In this document: positions 1-10,400 of the stretch, in pieces
How the letters are laid out: the number at the start of each line of letters is the position of its first letter
Numbering within the stretch: the first letter of the stretch is position 1
NCBI GenBank assembly: GCA_963930655.1
Contig: OZ005601.1
Span: 25,048,921 to 25,112,920 of the forward strand
From: Myrica gale
Lineage: Eukaryota; Streptophyta; Magnoliopsida; Fagales; Myricaceae
Direction: 5' to 3'
DNA length: 64,000 nucleotides
The notes under the pieces: model-generated
Database searches by the model: none
Told to the model about the DNA's origin: nothing
What the model saw: the letters and a program-made list of their open reading frames with translations, nothing else
Made by a program: the position numbers and the translations under genes

Positions 1-1199
1 CCAATTGATCGACATATCGTAGCGATGGATCTGTGCCTTTACCGATCAATCGTTATGCATAAGAAAAAATGACAACGTCCTTGATGATCGATCACTTCAA
101 TATAAACGATCGATCGGTAGGTTAGAAATATTTAAACGACAGCATACTTAAACGATCGATCACCTAAATGACCGAACGATCGGTTATCTTAAAATTTAGA
201 AAGATCTTCTATGACGCATGCCGATTGATCGTCATATCGTAGCGATAGATCGGTTATGATGAACGATCAATCATGTTTCAAAGCCACGAGTTTATTGATG
301 TTTATTTGATGTAACATGTACAACTTGTACATGCTTTCCTAAATATTAATGAAATATACTTTATATGTTATTATGTAATCTAAACATATCCTAACGTACT
401 TTGTTAATATATATTTTGTATTTCTAATTATTTAGGCTTATTCAATCACAAAATGTTTAATCATGAAATTTACGTACCGATCGATTGTCAATGTTAACCG
501 ATCAATCGCTTCATCTAGCGAAAACAACGACGCATCCTGACGATCGATCAATGTGCCTTTACCGATCGATCGTCACGGATCGATCGTTATGCATAAGACA
601 AAACGACGACGTCCTTGATGATCGATCACTTCAATATAAACGATCGATCGGTAGATTACAAATATTTAAACGACATCGTACTTAAACGATCGATCACCTA
701 AATCACCGATCGATCGGTTATCTTAAAATTTAGAAAGATCTTCTATGACACATGCCAATCGATCGACATATCGTAGCGATGGATCTGTGCCTTTACCGAT
801 CAATCGTTATGCATAAGAAAAAACGACAACGTCCTTGATGATCGATCACTTCAATATAAACGATCGATCGGTAGGTTAGAAATATTTAAACGACAGCATA
901 CTTAAACGATCGATCACCTAAATGACCGAACGATCGGTTATCTTAAAATTTAGAAAGATCTTCTATGACGCATGCCGATTGATCGTCATATCGTAGCGAT
1001 AGATCGGTTATGATGAACGATCAATCATGTTTCAAAGCCACGAGTTTATTGATAATCGATCGATCGCTATATAAACAAAGATCGATCGGGTGGAGTGACG
1101 ACGTAATTTCCTCGCCAAAACTCTTTGCATTTAGTGATGGAGCATTTCGTCACAAAAGTACCGATCGATCGGTGTACAATCGATCGATCGACGTGTGAC
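1..1199. repeat. CGATCGATCG-rich repeat blocks inside the CACTA element
   Basis: A block of roughly 220 bases is present three times. The shared string GTCCTTGATGATCGATCA begins near 77, 611 and 831. Positions 1-300 and 755-1060 are near-identical (offset 754), and 540-755 is a third diverged copy. All are studded with the palindrome CGATCGATCG and variants such as ACCGATCGATCGGT. CACTA elements usually carry short subterminal motifs bound by their own TnpA-like protein, which is the likeliest role, but the array is unusually long. The small open frames through it (for example 485-685 and 1010-1198) are repeat translations, not genes. Confidence 0.7.
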
Positions 1200-1412
1200 G
1201 AAACTTTTTGCCACCAAAAAAATCAACTTTTTGTGACGACATTTTTATTTCGTCACAAATAAGACTTTTAGTGACGAAATTAGTGACCAAAATTATTTTC
1301 GTCACGAAAACCCATTTTTTAGGGACAAAAATAGCATTTTGTCACTAAAAATAGACTTTTAGTGACGCCACCACCGAGAATTTCGTCACTAAAAGTCAAT
1401 TTTCTAGTAGTG
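1..1412. mobile_element. Right end of a CACTA (En/Spm-like) transposon, left part outside the window
   Basis: Read inward from the right, the end at 1412 starts CACTACTAGAAAAT, a classic CACTA terminus. It is followed by about 200 bases of subterminal repeats of the type TTTTAGTGACGAAA in both orientations (about 1200-1400). The terminus and subterminal motif match the element that starts at 7920, so both belong to one family. The rest is the CGATCG-rich block described separately. No transposase ORF is visible here. The left end and the 3-bp target duplication cannot be checked because the element runs off the window. Confidence 0.72.
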
Positions 1413-1466
1413 ATTTCTTGATTGTTTATAATACTCACTTACTTACATTCCCCCACAAAAAAAAGG

Positions 1467-1835
1467 GAAATTGGCAACTTGGTAACTAGGTTTAAACCAC
1501 ACTGACGATTTAGTTACTAGTTTTCATTTTTTGACAATATGGTCACTGAGAATATATAGTTGTGACGATCTGGTATTTCCGTCAAACCTCCGTTAAATTT
1601 TTAACCGAAATAGCGGTCGACCGGTTTGTTTACCGTTGCGGCAAAGGTACCTTGTAGGGGTCGACCGCTACATGAAGAGGTCGACCGCATTCTATTTTTT
1701 AAAAATTAACGGAGATTTGACGGAAAGAATAGATCGTCACAGCTATATATTCTGAGTGATCATATTGTCAAAAAATTAAACCCAGTGACGAAATTTTCAG
1801 CTTGATATAAACGTAGTGACTGAATTGCCAATTTT
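1467..1835. mobile_element. Non-autonomous TIR element (MITE), about 370 bp
   Basis: The left arm (1467 to about 1600) and the reverse complement of the right arm (about 1700-1835) align for about 130 bases. Both begin AAATTGGCAA or a close variant and include TTTTTTGACAATAT and GTGACGATCT. The centre holds GGTCGACCGCTAC-type palindromes. The flanks are A-rich on both sides, so a target duplication cannot be separated from low complexity. The long TIRs suggest a MULE-type MITE, but the family is not proven. Confidence 0.6.
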
Positions 1836-2061
1836 CTAAAAAAAAACCAAAAAACAAAAGTAAAGCATACACAAGAGAAAGCAGGCGAACCTCTCGCCTA
1901 CCTCGCTAGGTTGCTTCTCCACTGCAAGGGTTAGGGGTGTGACCTTTCTGATGAACTTGGAAGTGCCACGTTTCTTCACCAACCGGTGTGGAGTATACCA
2001 GGGGATTGAACCCCTAAAACTCTCTTTTCTTATCCACAAACAACAGAACGGAAGAGCAATT

Positions 2062-3755
2062 ATGCTCTTGCCCGACGTCCCAACCCCTACAAATGTTCTG
2101 CTATTTTTGCCTTGTTTCCATTTCTCTTATTTCTGCTATGCACATCAACAAGATTCCAGAAAACTGCTCATAAAAAGGCACTGCCACCACAAGCTGGTGG
2201 TGCGTGACCAGTGATTGGGCACCTCCACTAGTTAGCAGGCTCACAACCGCCCCATATTACCTTAGTCCTTAGGTAATATGTCCGACAAGTGTGGACCTCT
2301 CTTCACTATCTGGTTGTGCGTGCATGGTACTCTAATAGTAAGTAGTTCGGAGATAGCTAAAGAGTGTTTCACCACCAATGATAAAGCCTTTGCTAACCAT
2401 CCAAAAGCTTTAGCAACAGAAGTAATGGCGTATAATTATGCCACGTCCGCATTCCGTCGATATGGTCCGTACTGGCTTGAAGTGCGCAAAATCGTCACTC
2501 TCGAGTTCCTCTCCAACAATCTCCTTGAGATATTCAAACACGTTCCGGAGTTCGAGGTAAGTACATGCATAAAAGAGATATACCTGCTATGGGCTAAGAA
2601 CAATGAGGAGTTGGTAGAGATGAGGAGTTGGTTCGGTGACATAACGTTAAACGTGGTGCTCAGGATGGTTGTGGGAAAGCGATTTGCTAGGGATGTAACC
2701 AAGGAGGAGAATGAAGGAAATGATCGGTGTCGACAGGCATTGAGAGATTTCATGGATTTGAGTGGGGCATTTGGGGTGTGAGATATGCGCTTCCTTATCT
2801 AAGGTGGTTGGATTTGGGTAGATACAAGACTATCACGAAGGAAACGGCAAACGAGTTGGATCGAGTGCTCGAAGGATGACTACAAGAGCATAAGCAAAGA
2901 AAACTTTTCGGTGAGGTGAAGGGGCACTCAGACTTTATGGACGTGATGTTGTCTAACGTTACATTGGATGACGAGACTTTCAGTTATGATGCTGATACAA
3001 TCATTAAAGCTACATGTCTGGTATGCTTTTAATAATTCTACAAACTTCCAAAACAAAGCCAGAATCGCAAAAATTTGCTCTTTCGCGAATATCATGCTGA
3101 TGGTAATACTTATATATATGTAGTTGATCACGTATGTGTTATTGGATTGAGATCAATCCCAACGAGATCCTAGTTTGTTTTTGTTTTTTGAATAAGGATT
3201 TTTCATATTTCCAAAAACTCTATAGGTAGAGACCAGCCCTTATATATATAGACCCGAGAATTTAGAAAAACTCAAAACAGACTCTCTTCGATCTTGATCC
3301 TAATTTGTCCTTCTAAGAATCTTCTATAAAATTCTTTGTCCAATTTCTAGAGATATAAAAAACGCGACAAACATAGCAAATGCAATTCAGATAATGTATT
3401 CTTAATTAGGATCTGGACTCTATTTAAGTCGTATATATATATAACCATGAATGCACTTAAAAAGCGTTTTTAGGTCACCGCGTTTTATTTCTGGAGCATT
3501 TTTTTTCTGACCATTGAATTCGATCTTTTCCCGATTCTTTTGCAGGCAGTTATCTCAGCAAGTACAGATGCCACAACAGTTTACATTGTCATGGGCTTTG
3601 TGTCTACTTTTTAACAACCCTGACACTAAAGAAAGCGCAGGAAGAATAGGACCTCCAAGTTTGCAGGGAGAGGCAAGTGAAGGAATCGGACGTGAAAAAC
3701 CTCATCTAAGCGATAGATGCTGTAAAAAAGTGGGAAAACAATGCCTCCTTTTGAT
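2062..3755 (+). pseudogene. CYP82-like cytochrome P450 pseudogene (copy A)
   Basis: Plant microsomal P450s of the CYP82 family are ER-anchored haem monooxygenases of specialised metabolism. Exon 1 runs from the ATG at 2062 (MLLPDVPT-type start) to a GT donor at 3021. A long open stretch at 2278-2781 holds the C-helix (RYGPYWLEVRK) and a VVGKRF segment. Exon 2 restarts after TGCAG at 3546 with the I-helix equivalent (STDATT). Damage: a frameshift in the N-terminal anchor, TGA in place of the Trp of the AWPVIGH motif, TAG shortly after it, a small rearrangement near 2240-2280, a frameshift at about 2779, and another stop near 2876. Exon 2 decays after the KNL motif near 3710-3755, so ExxR, PERF and the haem Cys loop are absent. 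It is closest to copies D and E in this window. It cannot make an active enzyme. Confidence 0.9.
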
Positions 3756-5391
3756 GTTTTGAGCACAGGTATTGATGTTTTGAGCACAGGAACTGTAGCC
3801 TTTGGTACTTCAGTAGATCTTCAAAAATAAAAAGCGATACTTCAATGCAGCCTTAACTAAAACTACATTACGCAAGCTCCACCGATACCTATACCTACCT
3901 ATAGAGTCAAAAAAGTACCAGTGACGGTGACTTTATAGGTTTATGGATTCAGTCAGCTAAATTCCATAAAACTCCTCAAAAAATATCAACAAACAACATG
4001 TCGTAAAGGGTTGTCAAAACAGTATCCACTTTGTGTGGCAATGTTTAATGAAATGCAAATATTCTGCAATTTGCTTTCATTCTGCCTCTGCCATTGGGGC
4101 AAGTGCGACCATAACAAAGTGCTTCGGCACATCCACTTCCTTGTGCAAGTCTTTCACTTTCTTCATAAATAACAGTCTCACATCCATACCACGGGAGCAA
4201 GTGCGAGGATCGAACAAACAAAAGTAACTACAGTGCCCGGTCTTCTGAAAATGGGTAGAGGCAAATGTCATATAATCATGATATACTCATCAATGCACCC
4301 AAAAGAGACACCCAACTCCTACAACTCCCTTTCACCTGTATGATTAAGTAGAAAGTAGACCACAGAATCTATACAAGAAGTAGTATGACTCTCCCAAATA
4401 CGTAGCCAAGGGAAAAGAGAAATAGAGCCAGAAGACACTCAAACAGCTCTACTAAGAGTGAAAATTCAAGCTCCCATATTACACAACAACACTATATGTT
4501 TTCCCACAAGTATCTTCCAACACCGTTTCTGAAGGACCATTTTGCAAAATTATTCAGACAACAAATCTACTGATACTCACTTCCAATAATGAAAAAGGCT
4601 ACCCCTTTCCCCCACTACACAAATATGATACCATGGAATCATCCGTACTCTCAGCTGAAGTAAACCAAACAGCAAAGAAATCCTCTAAAGGCCAACTCAA
4701 CTAAAATTGCTAAAACCTTTTAACAAAGGCCAACCAATCGGTAAAGAATTATTCTAATTTCATCAATGTTAAGGAAAGTGCACATTAAAATAACAATTCA
4801 TCAACGTGAACATCAAAATCATAATTTCATCAACGTGAACATTAAAATCACGTTTTTCCCAAGTCATTTACGGTATAAAAGAGTGATTTTATAAACCATA
4901 GTGCACTAAGGTGGAAAAAGAGTGATTTTATAAACCTAGAATTTCAAATTGTCACCTTTTCCCCGACATGATTCAACGATGGTGAGGAAGTCTCTATTAT
5001 GCGGGGTAGGTGCGCGACAGAATGATTGAAACACTGGATGGGTGCTTTCTCTTCGATCGTCTGCTAGGGTTCTTGAGATAGAGGGTGGAATGAAGACAAT
5101 GTCTCAGTTTTAAGAATTTTAGACAAGGATACCAAAACGGTGCTCAGATTAAATGGGTGAAATAGAAAAGGGAGTTGCAGGTCGTTTTGATCCGGCAGTG
5201 AGTGACGTGGAGACAATTGTTGCCTTGACGAATCTTGCTGATGTGTCAAGCGGTCTCATCAGTCAAACCAATAGTCAACAGATGGAAGGAGTAATTTGTC
5301 ACAAAGACAGTCATGAATGAAATTAAAAAAATAAAACCTAACGACTAATTTTTAAAAAGAATAATACCTCATTTTGACTGAATATTAAATT

Positions 5392-5394
<3 letters not shown>
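3756..5394. other. Intergenic stretch with one possible exon fragment
   Basis: Apart from the possible terminal exon at 4077-4244, I see no gene. The sequence is AT-rich. Near 4796-4855 there is a short direct repeat (TTCATCAACGTGAACAT twice), and near 4885 and 4925 the phrase AGAGTGATTTTATAAACC occurs twice. Confidence 0.4.
4077..4244 (-). pseudogene. Possible terminal-exon fragment of an unrecognised gene
   Basis: On the minus strand a TTTTCAG acceptor is followed by 55 codons and a TGA at 4077-4079. The peptide (containing FCLFDPRTCSRGMDV and LHKEVDVPKHFVMVALAP) has balanced, protein-like composition, unlike the surrounding AT-rich DNA. I could not assign it to a family. It may be the last exon of a gene whose upstream exons were lost or moved, or a fragment carried in by an element. 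No upstream exon is recognisable within 1 kb. Confidence 0.3.
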
Positions 5395-5434
<40 letters not shown>

Positions 5435-5796
5435 TCGACGTGTCAATACTTGCACTCATTGCATGCCAACAAAGTGGAAATGAGGAGCTAGAGCTCCTTC
5501 CTTAGCTGAGGCAGTGGAGTTAAAGGAGATTGGGATCCTCTGCAATACTCATGAGGGAGCAATTAGGAAAGAGAGGGGTGTGGGTCCTGGTCGGGACCCA
5601 CCCTAATATATATATATATACATGTCTCGACGTGTCAATACTTGCACTCATTGCATGCCAACAAAGTGGAAATGAGAAGCTAGAGCTCCTTCCTTAGCTG
5701 AGGCAGTGGAGTTAAAGGAGATTGGGATCCTCTGCAATACTCATGAGGGAGCAATTAGGAAAGAGAGGGGTGTGGGTCCTGGTCGGGACCCACCCT
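5395..5796. repeat. (TA)n tract and a 174-bp direct duplication
   Basis: A (TA)n run (about 5396-5430) is followed by two near-identical 174-bp copies at 5431-5604 and 5623-5796, separated by a second short (TA)n run, giving a 192-bp period. Each copy begins TGTCTCGACGTGTCAATAC and ends GGGTCCTGGTCGGGACCCACCC, the last part being palindromic. Only the second copy continues into unique sequence, which suggests unequal exchange or slippage anchored on the TA tracts. The function is unknown. Confidence 0.75.
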
Positions 5797-6599
5797 TTTC
5801 TCTCCCCATCTCTCTTATTGTACCTGCAATTCGATCAGCTACGTCTAGACGTGGGATTTGCGGGACAGATAAGGGATTCCCCCTCCTGCATGCAAAGCGC
5901 AGAGTTCTGCAGTTTTCTTTTTGTTCTTTATTTTATTTACTGTTAAAGTTTTACTCTTTTTTTTTTTTGTTACATATGGCTTGGGCAATGCCGGATGAAG
6001 AAGGATTCCTCCCCCGCCAAGCGCGGACCTCTGCTGTTTTCCTTTTATTTTTTTTATTGTAATCACTTAAATTTTTAGGTTTAATTATCATTATAATCTC
6101 TGTGGCATTCAATTTTTAGCAAATTAGTCCTGAAGTACAAATTTTGAAGAGTTTGGTCCCCAATCCATTTCTCTAATTTAAATTTAAAAAGAGCATTTTT
6201 CCCTAACTTAAAACAGACCATTTTGCATAGCCTTTCCAAAGTAAAAAAACACTGCAACAAAAGAAACATCACTAGCAACAAACAGAATTAATGGCTAATA
6301 ATGCAATATTTGGAAATTCCGACATTCCAATGACAATCGGAAACATCACTGTCTAGAAAATTATGTGGCCGGAATTGAGCACTCACGACACTTGATTTTC
6401 GTCGTTGAATGAGCATTTTTGCTACGGGTATGGCAGCAGGGATAACCACAACAGCTATTCTTGAGGAAGCCTTCTTGCAACAGTACCTTCTTATTCGCAA
6501 ATTGTTTCCGCAGTAACAACTAGAAAATAAATATCTGTAATGAAATGGTAAAAGCAACGGAGGTGCGACTTTTTTTGGTCTAATTTTTTCTGTAACTAC
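5797..6599. other. Intergenic stretch, nothing recognised
   Basis: T-rich, low-complexity sequence. Open frames on both strands have no recognisable domain and I do not support them as genes. Confidence 0.4.
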
Positions 6600-6900
6600 G
6601 TTTTTGGGGTTTGCAGGACGTGTTGTCCTATTGCTATTTCGTAAACCAGAACCCTTGTTACTGGTCCACTAGCTAGTAATTAATCAGTAGTGTACTATGC
6701 ACTGGTATTCATAGCCATATATGTACGAGTTCGCCATTAATACATTTGATTTCTACTTCTGTTTCAAATTTTTCCAGAACAAGAGAGATTCAATTTAGGC
6801 AGAGCAAAGCACAGAAATTCAAAACACGATAATCTCTTGCTTAAATTTTCTTCTTTGATAGATGTGATTTTTTTTTTTCAATGATTTAGTGCCAGCTGGT
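6600..6900. other. Relic of a P450 intron
   Basis: The segment around 6636-6775 (ACCAGAACCCTTGTT, CACTAGCTAGTAA, CATAGCCATATAT, then GATTTCTACTTCTGTTTC) matches in order the two halves of the copy E intron at about 50565-50628 and 61068-61110, which lie either side of copia element 2. The following 6775-6900 resembles the repeats at 19130-19440. No exon is recognisable beside it, so a P450 unit was deleted here apart from its intron. It also shows what the copy E intron looked like before the retrotransposon landed. Confidence 0.6.
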
Positions 6901-7919
6901 CAAATGGGGGCAGGTAACTTCTGCATTACTTTTTTTTATTAATTTTATTATACGTCTAAATGCGAACCTAATCCATATGAATCCTTGCCACTGTTGATTT
7001 CTAGTTCCTTATAGTTGGGGACGAGGACCTTAAAAAGATTTTAGAGGATCAAAATAAATATAAAATATTCACTTAAAGTAATTCTCTTCACTTTTTTTTT
7101 TAATTTTCATTCAAATTTTTTTTTAAATTTTCAAAATTTTTAGAGCCATAAAATATCGACTTTACAGCTACATGATATTTTTAGAGCCATAAAATATTAA
7201 TCCTATGCGACAGTACTGTAGCGGTCGACCGTCGTTAAAAAAACGTTATTATAAAAAAAATTTTGCCCAATAACCGCTGTCGGCTATCGCTGTTATAGCC
7301 TTACTTTTATTTTATTAGACGTCAAAGACCTTTTTCTCAAGTTCTTTTTGGACGCTAAAGATCCGTGGTCCGCCATATACGATAGAGATAATGTGGCGAT
7401 TTTGGCAATCTGCTTCATCGGTCCTGTATTATCTACAACTCTTTTGTCTTTTTCTTTTTTGTGGTTGTATTATTTACTACTCATGATTGTACTTGCCTTT
7501 TACTATTCAAACTTCTTCTAGCTAACGCCGTAGCAGTCTGTTCGTTCCCTGCCTGGGGTGTACGTCATGATTGCTCACTAGTTTATGAAGGTAAAGCTTA
7601 ATGTTTTTTGTTTTAGTCTGTCGTTCCATTTCCTTTTTGTACGACGCATCGAATCAAACAAAATTATTTAAAGGATTTAGAATAAAAAATAAATTCTACG
7701 TGGAAACTTTTTCAGGAATTTACCATCTTAATATGGAACAAATAAAAGCAATCGACCCAAAAAAAAATCCTTAGATCGAGCTTCATCTCAACAAAAAAAA
7801 AAAAGTCTCTGAAGTTTCATCTGAAAATTCTGATTTGCAATGCATATCAACAAGTAGAACAAATCATTTAAATAAAACCCAAGATCAACGGTAAGAAAGG
7901 AGATAGAGGAAGTTTTTCT
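6901..7919. other. Intergenic stretch, nothing recognised
   Basis: AT-rich sequence with no supportable gene. A GGTCGACCG palindrome near 7210 recalls the centre of the MITE at 1467-1835. Confidence 0.4.
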
Positions 7920-10260
7920 CACTACTAGAAAATAGACTTCTAGCGACGAAATGCTTTTTTCGTCCCCAAATAAGGGTTTTTTGTGTTGAAACTTTTTGTT
8001 CGTCACAAATTTCGTTACAGAAATTTCGTCACTAAAAGTCATTTCTGTTACGAAATAAATTTTTTGTCACTAAAAGGTAACGTTTTGGCGACGAAAAATT
8101 TCGTCACTCCCCGATCGATCGGGCTTTTGTGACGAGAAGCTCCGCCACAAAATGTGAAATCTTTTCGAGACAGATTTAAGTCGTCACGCTTAACGATTGA
8201 TCAATGATTATGCCACGATCGATCGGTGACGAAGGACACGTGGTTCTGATTAGTGATCTGTCGGTGAAAAACGCACGATCGATCGTTGCGTGGAAACGTT
8301 GGAAAATGCGAATCGACGATCGATTGGGAAGCGTAACCGTCATTTTTTCGAATCCACGATCGATTGGAGAAAAGGATTATATGAAACCGCCGAATCATTT
8401 TTACCGGTTATCTCTCCACGAATTTTCTCGAATCCTCTCAAACTTCACGGAACCATTTTGTGTGGCATTGTCTTTCAAAGTGCGTGGAATCATTTCTTGT
8501 TATCATCTACATCAATGGTACGTAGTTATATTGTTTTTAAGAGATATTAAGCTGTTTTAAATGAGTTTTTAGTTTTTTTTTTAAATTTGCTATATCCTTC
8601 ATTTAGGTCCGTAAATTGTATATATTTTTTTGTTAATGTATATTTTTGGCGTTTAGGATTGTTTAAGGATCATTTGGAGTTGATTTTGGGCGTCTTTTGG
8701 GATTTTATGTCATATGTGCATTTTTGTATAAACAACGATGGATCGCCTTTTACCGCGATCGATTGTGATGTAGATGCTAAGTCAAAAGATTGATCGTTTA
8801 AAGTAGACGATCAATCGGTTATGATTAATTAGCGACCGATTAATACTTTATGTACCGATGAATCGGTAAATAAAACGGTGAGTTTCAATTTATTGTTGAT
8901 CGATCACTGTAGGTACCGATCGGTTATTGTGTTGACCGATCAATCAATAATTGATGTTGTACGTTTAAAAAACCACGACCGATCTATCGCTTAGGTAGGC
9001 TTGATATTGAAACGCTTAGTTTTGACGATGTAGTGATCGATCTATAGGCTTGATATTAAAAGTAGTGATCGATAGGTATTTTTCACAGATCAAGGTTTTT
9101 TTTCGATCCATCGTTAGCATGTATCGATTGATCGCTAAAAAGTCAAACACCTCGTTTTGTTTTATGTGCTCGATCGGTGTTTATAAAGCGATGGATCACT
9201 ATATAGAGCGACTGATCACTATTGTGGCGATGGATCACCATTTTGTTGTATCTTTTTAATATTTTAATTACATTATTGTGGTTATTTATTAACACATATT
9301 TATATACAATTTTTGCAGCATTCGTAAAATATCAGGAGCTAAGCGTGCATTCACAACGAGGGCCAGGGCTGGATAGTCGTCCCACGATCAGGAGCCGCTA
9401 ATTCGATGATGACTGTAGAGAGGTGGATGAAGTACTTGAGGGGGCGGCCGGTGGCCAAAGAGCGTCCAGTGACGCTATCTTATTCCAATGACGCTATCTT
9501 ATTTTGACGATTTGTTGTACGAAGAGCAACTAAGGTGCAGATGGAGGTGTGAGGAGTACAGTTCATGTTCTCAGCAGATGTCATTGTCGATTTCCTACAC
9601 TGCTCTCAGCCTGAGACCCCCTGCTTCCCGGCGATTCCCTTGAAAGATGAGCAGAGGACATCAGAGCAGAATTTGTGGACGCTGATGACGGGGAAGACCT
9701 CTGCAGTGGTTGGCAGCATAATCAAGCAGAGTGAGTTCAGTATGTTTTGGCAAATTTTGCACCTTATCTGGACGACGAACGTCGATGGCATAAGTCATTC
9801 TTCCGAGTGCATGATCGCAAGAGCTCAGTGCACGCTTATATTGGTCAGCAGACGTGGATAGATTTTTCATTGTACATGTTCGAGCTGATTATGGATGAGG
9901 CTCGGGGATTTAAGGAATATAGTCTCCCATACGACATGTTTCTAACTCAGTTCCTCATTTCTCGGGGTGTTGTGATCACTACTGAGGATACTCCTAAGGG
10001 GGTTAAGAGCGTACTGAACAAGTTCACTCTGTCCAGGAGTAGGGGGCAGGAGGGGGCATTGACTCGACGGTTCGTTCGTAGAGCAGCAGCGGCCGCAGAG
10101 GAGGCAACGCGACCTTCTACATCAGCGTCAGACGTACCCCTCGAGCCGAGAGCGCCTGTAGTGCCCCCTCCCTAGGTGGCCCGACTATTTGCGGACCTCG
10201 ACAGCCGTGTCAGCGCTACTGTGAAGGCTGCTCTACAACTTCTTGAGAGGCAGTTTATGT
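7920..10260 (+). mobile_element. CACTA (En/Spm-like) transposon, left end, right end missing
   Basis: It begins CACTACTAGAAAATAGACTT at 7920, followed by subterminal TTTCGTCACTAAAAGTC-type motifs and, from 8108, many CGATCGATCG palindromes up to about 9240. The terminus and repeats match the element ending at 1412. The 3' part (about 9340-10258) holds a degenerate transposon-associated ORF. I found no matching right terminus (CTAGTAGTG). Homology seems to stop near 10258, where LINE-like coding sequence starts, so the element is probably 3'-truncated. Confidence 0.65.
9565..10258 (+). pseudogene. Degenerate plant-transposon ORF (Transposase_32-like) in the CACTA element
   Basis: Two overlapping frames (9565-9730 and about 9747-10175) join across a frameshift into one domain. 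It includes ADVIVDFLH, SFFRVHDRKSSVHAYIGQQ and a C-terminal Pro/Ala-rich tail. After an in-frame TAG at 10173-10175 the same frame continues with a coiled-coil-like segment (FADLDSRVSATVKAALQLL). The layout (globular domain, proline-rich linker, coiled coil) matches the extra ORF of copia element 2 at 52100-53272 and the fragment at 34158. I assign it to the 'putative plant transposon protein' type from recalled family features. The function is unknown. Confidence 0.5.
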
Positions 10261-10400
10261 GCTTACCGAAGGCCATGGGGGGACTGGGTATTCGTTCAAT
10301 AGATCGAATGAATGTGGCGCTGTACGTTGGGGCAACTTGGATGGCAACTCATAACGAAGGCTCAATCTTTGTGGGTTTTGATAGCGAATCAGAATTGTAA
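10259..10400 (+). pseudogene. Possible LINE reverse-transcriptase C-terminal relic
   Basis: The peptide CLPKAMGGLGIRSIDRMNVAL resembles the conserved stretch C-terminal to the polymerase domain of plant LINE reverse transcriptases (PKxxGGLGxR...N.ALL). It is fused in frame to the end of the CACTA ORF, probably by chance at a junction near 10258. It is too short to place more precisely. Confidence 0.35.

Noticed and set aside
485-1198. Small open frames rich in DRS (for example 485-685 and 1010-1198)
   Set aside because: They are translations of the CGATCG repeats, with no start context, domain or neighbour support.
40-1200. Regularly recurring palindromes suggesting a CRISPR array
   Set aside because: The spacing is irregular, repeats are 10-14 bases and degenerate, whole blocks are duplicated, and the surroundings are a plant CACTA element.
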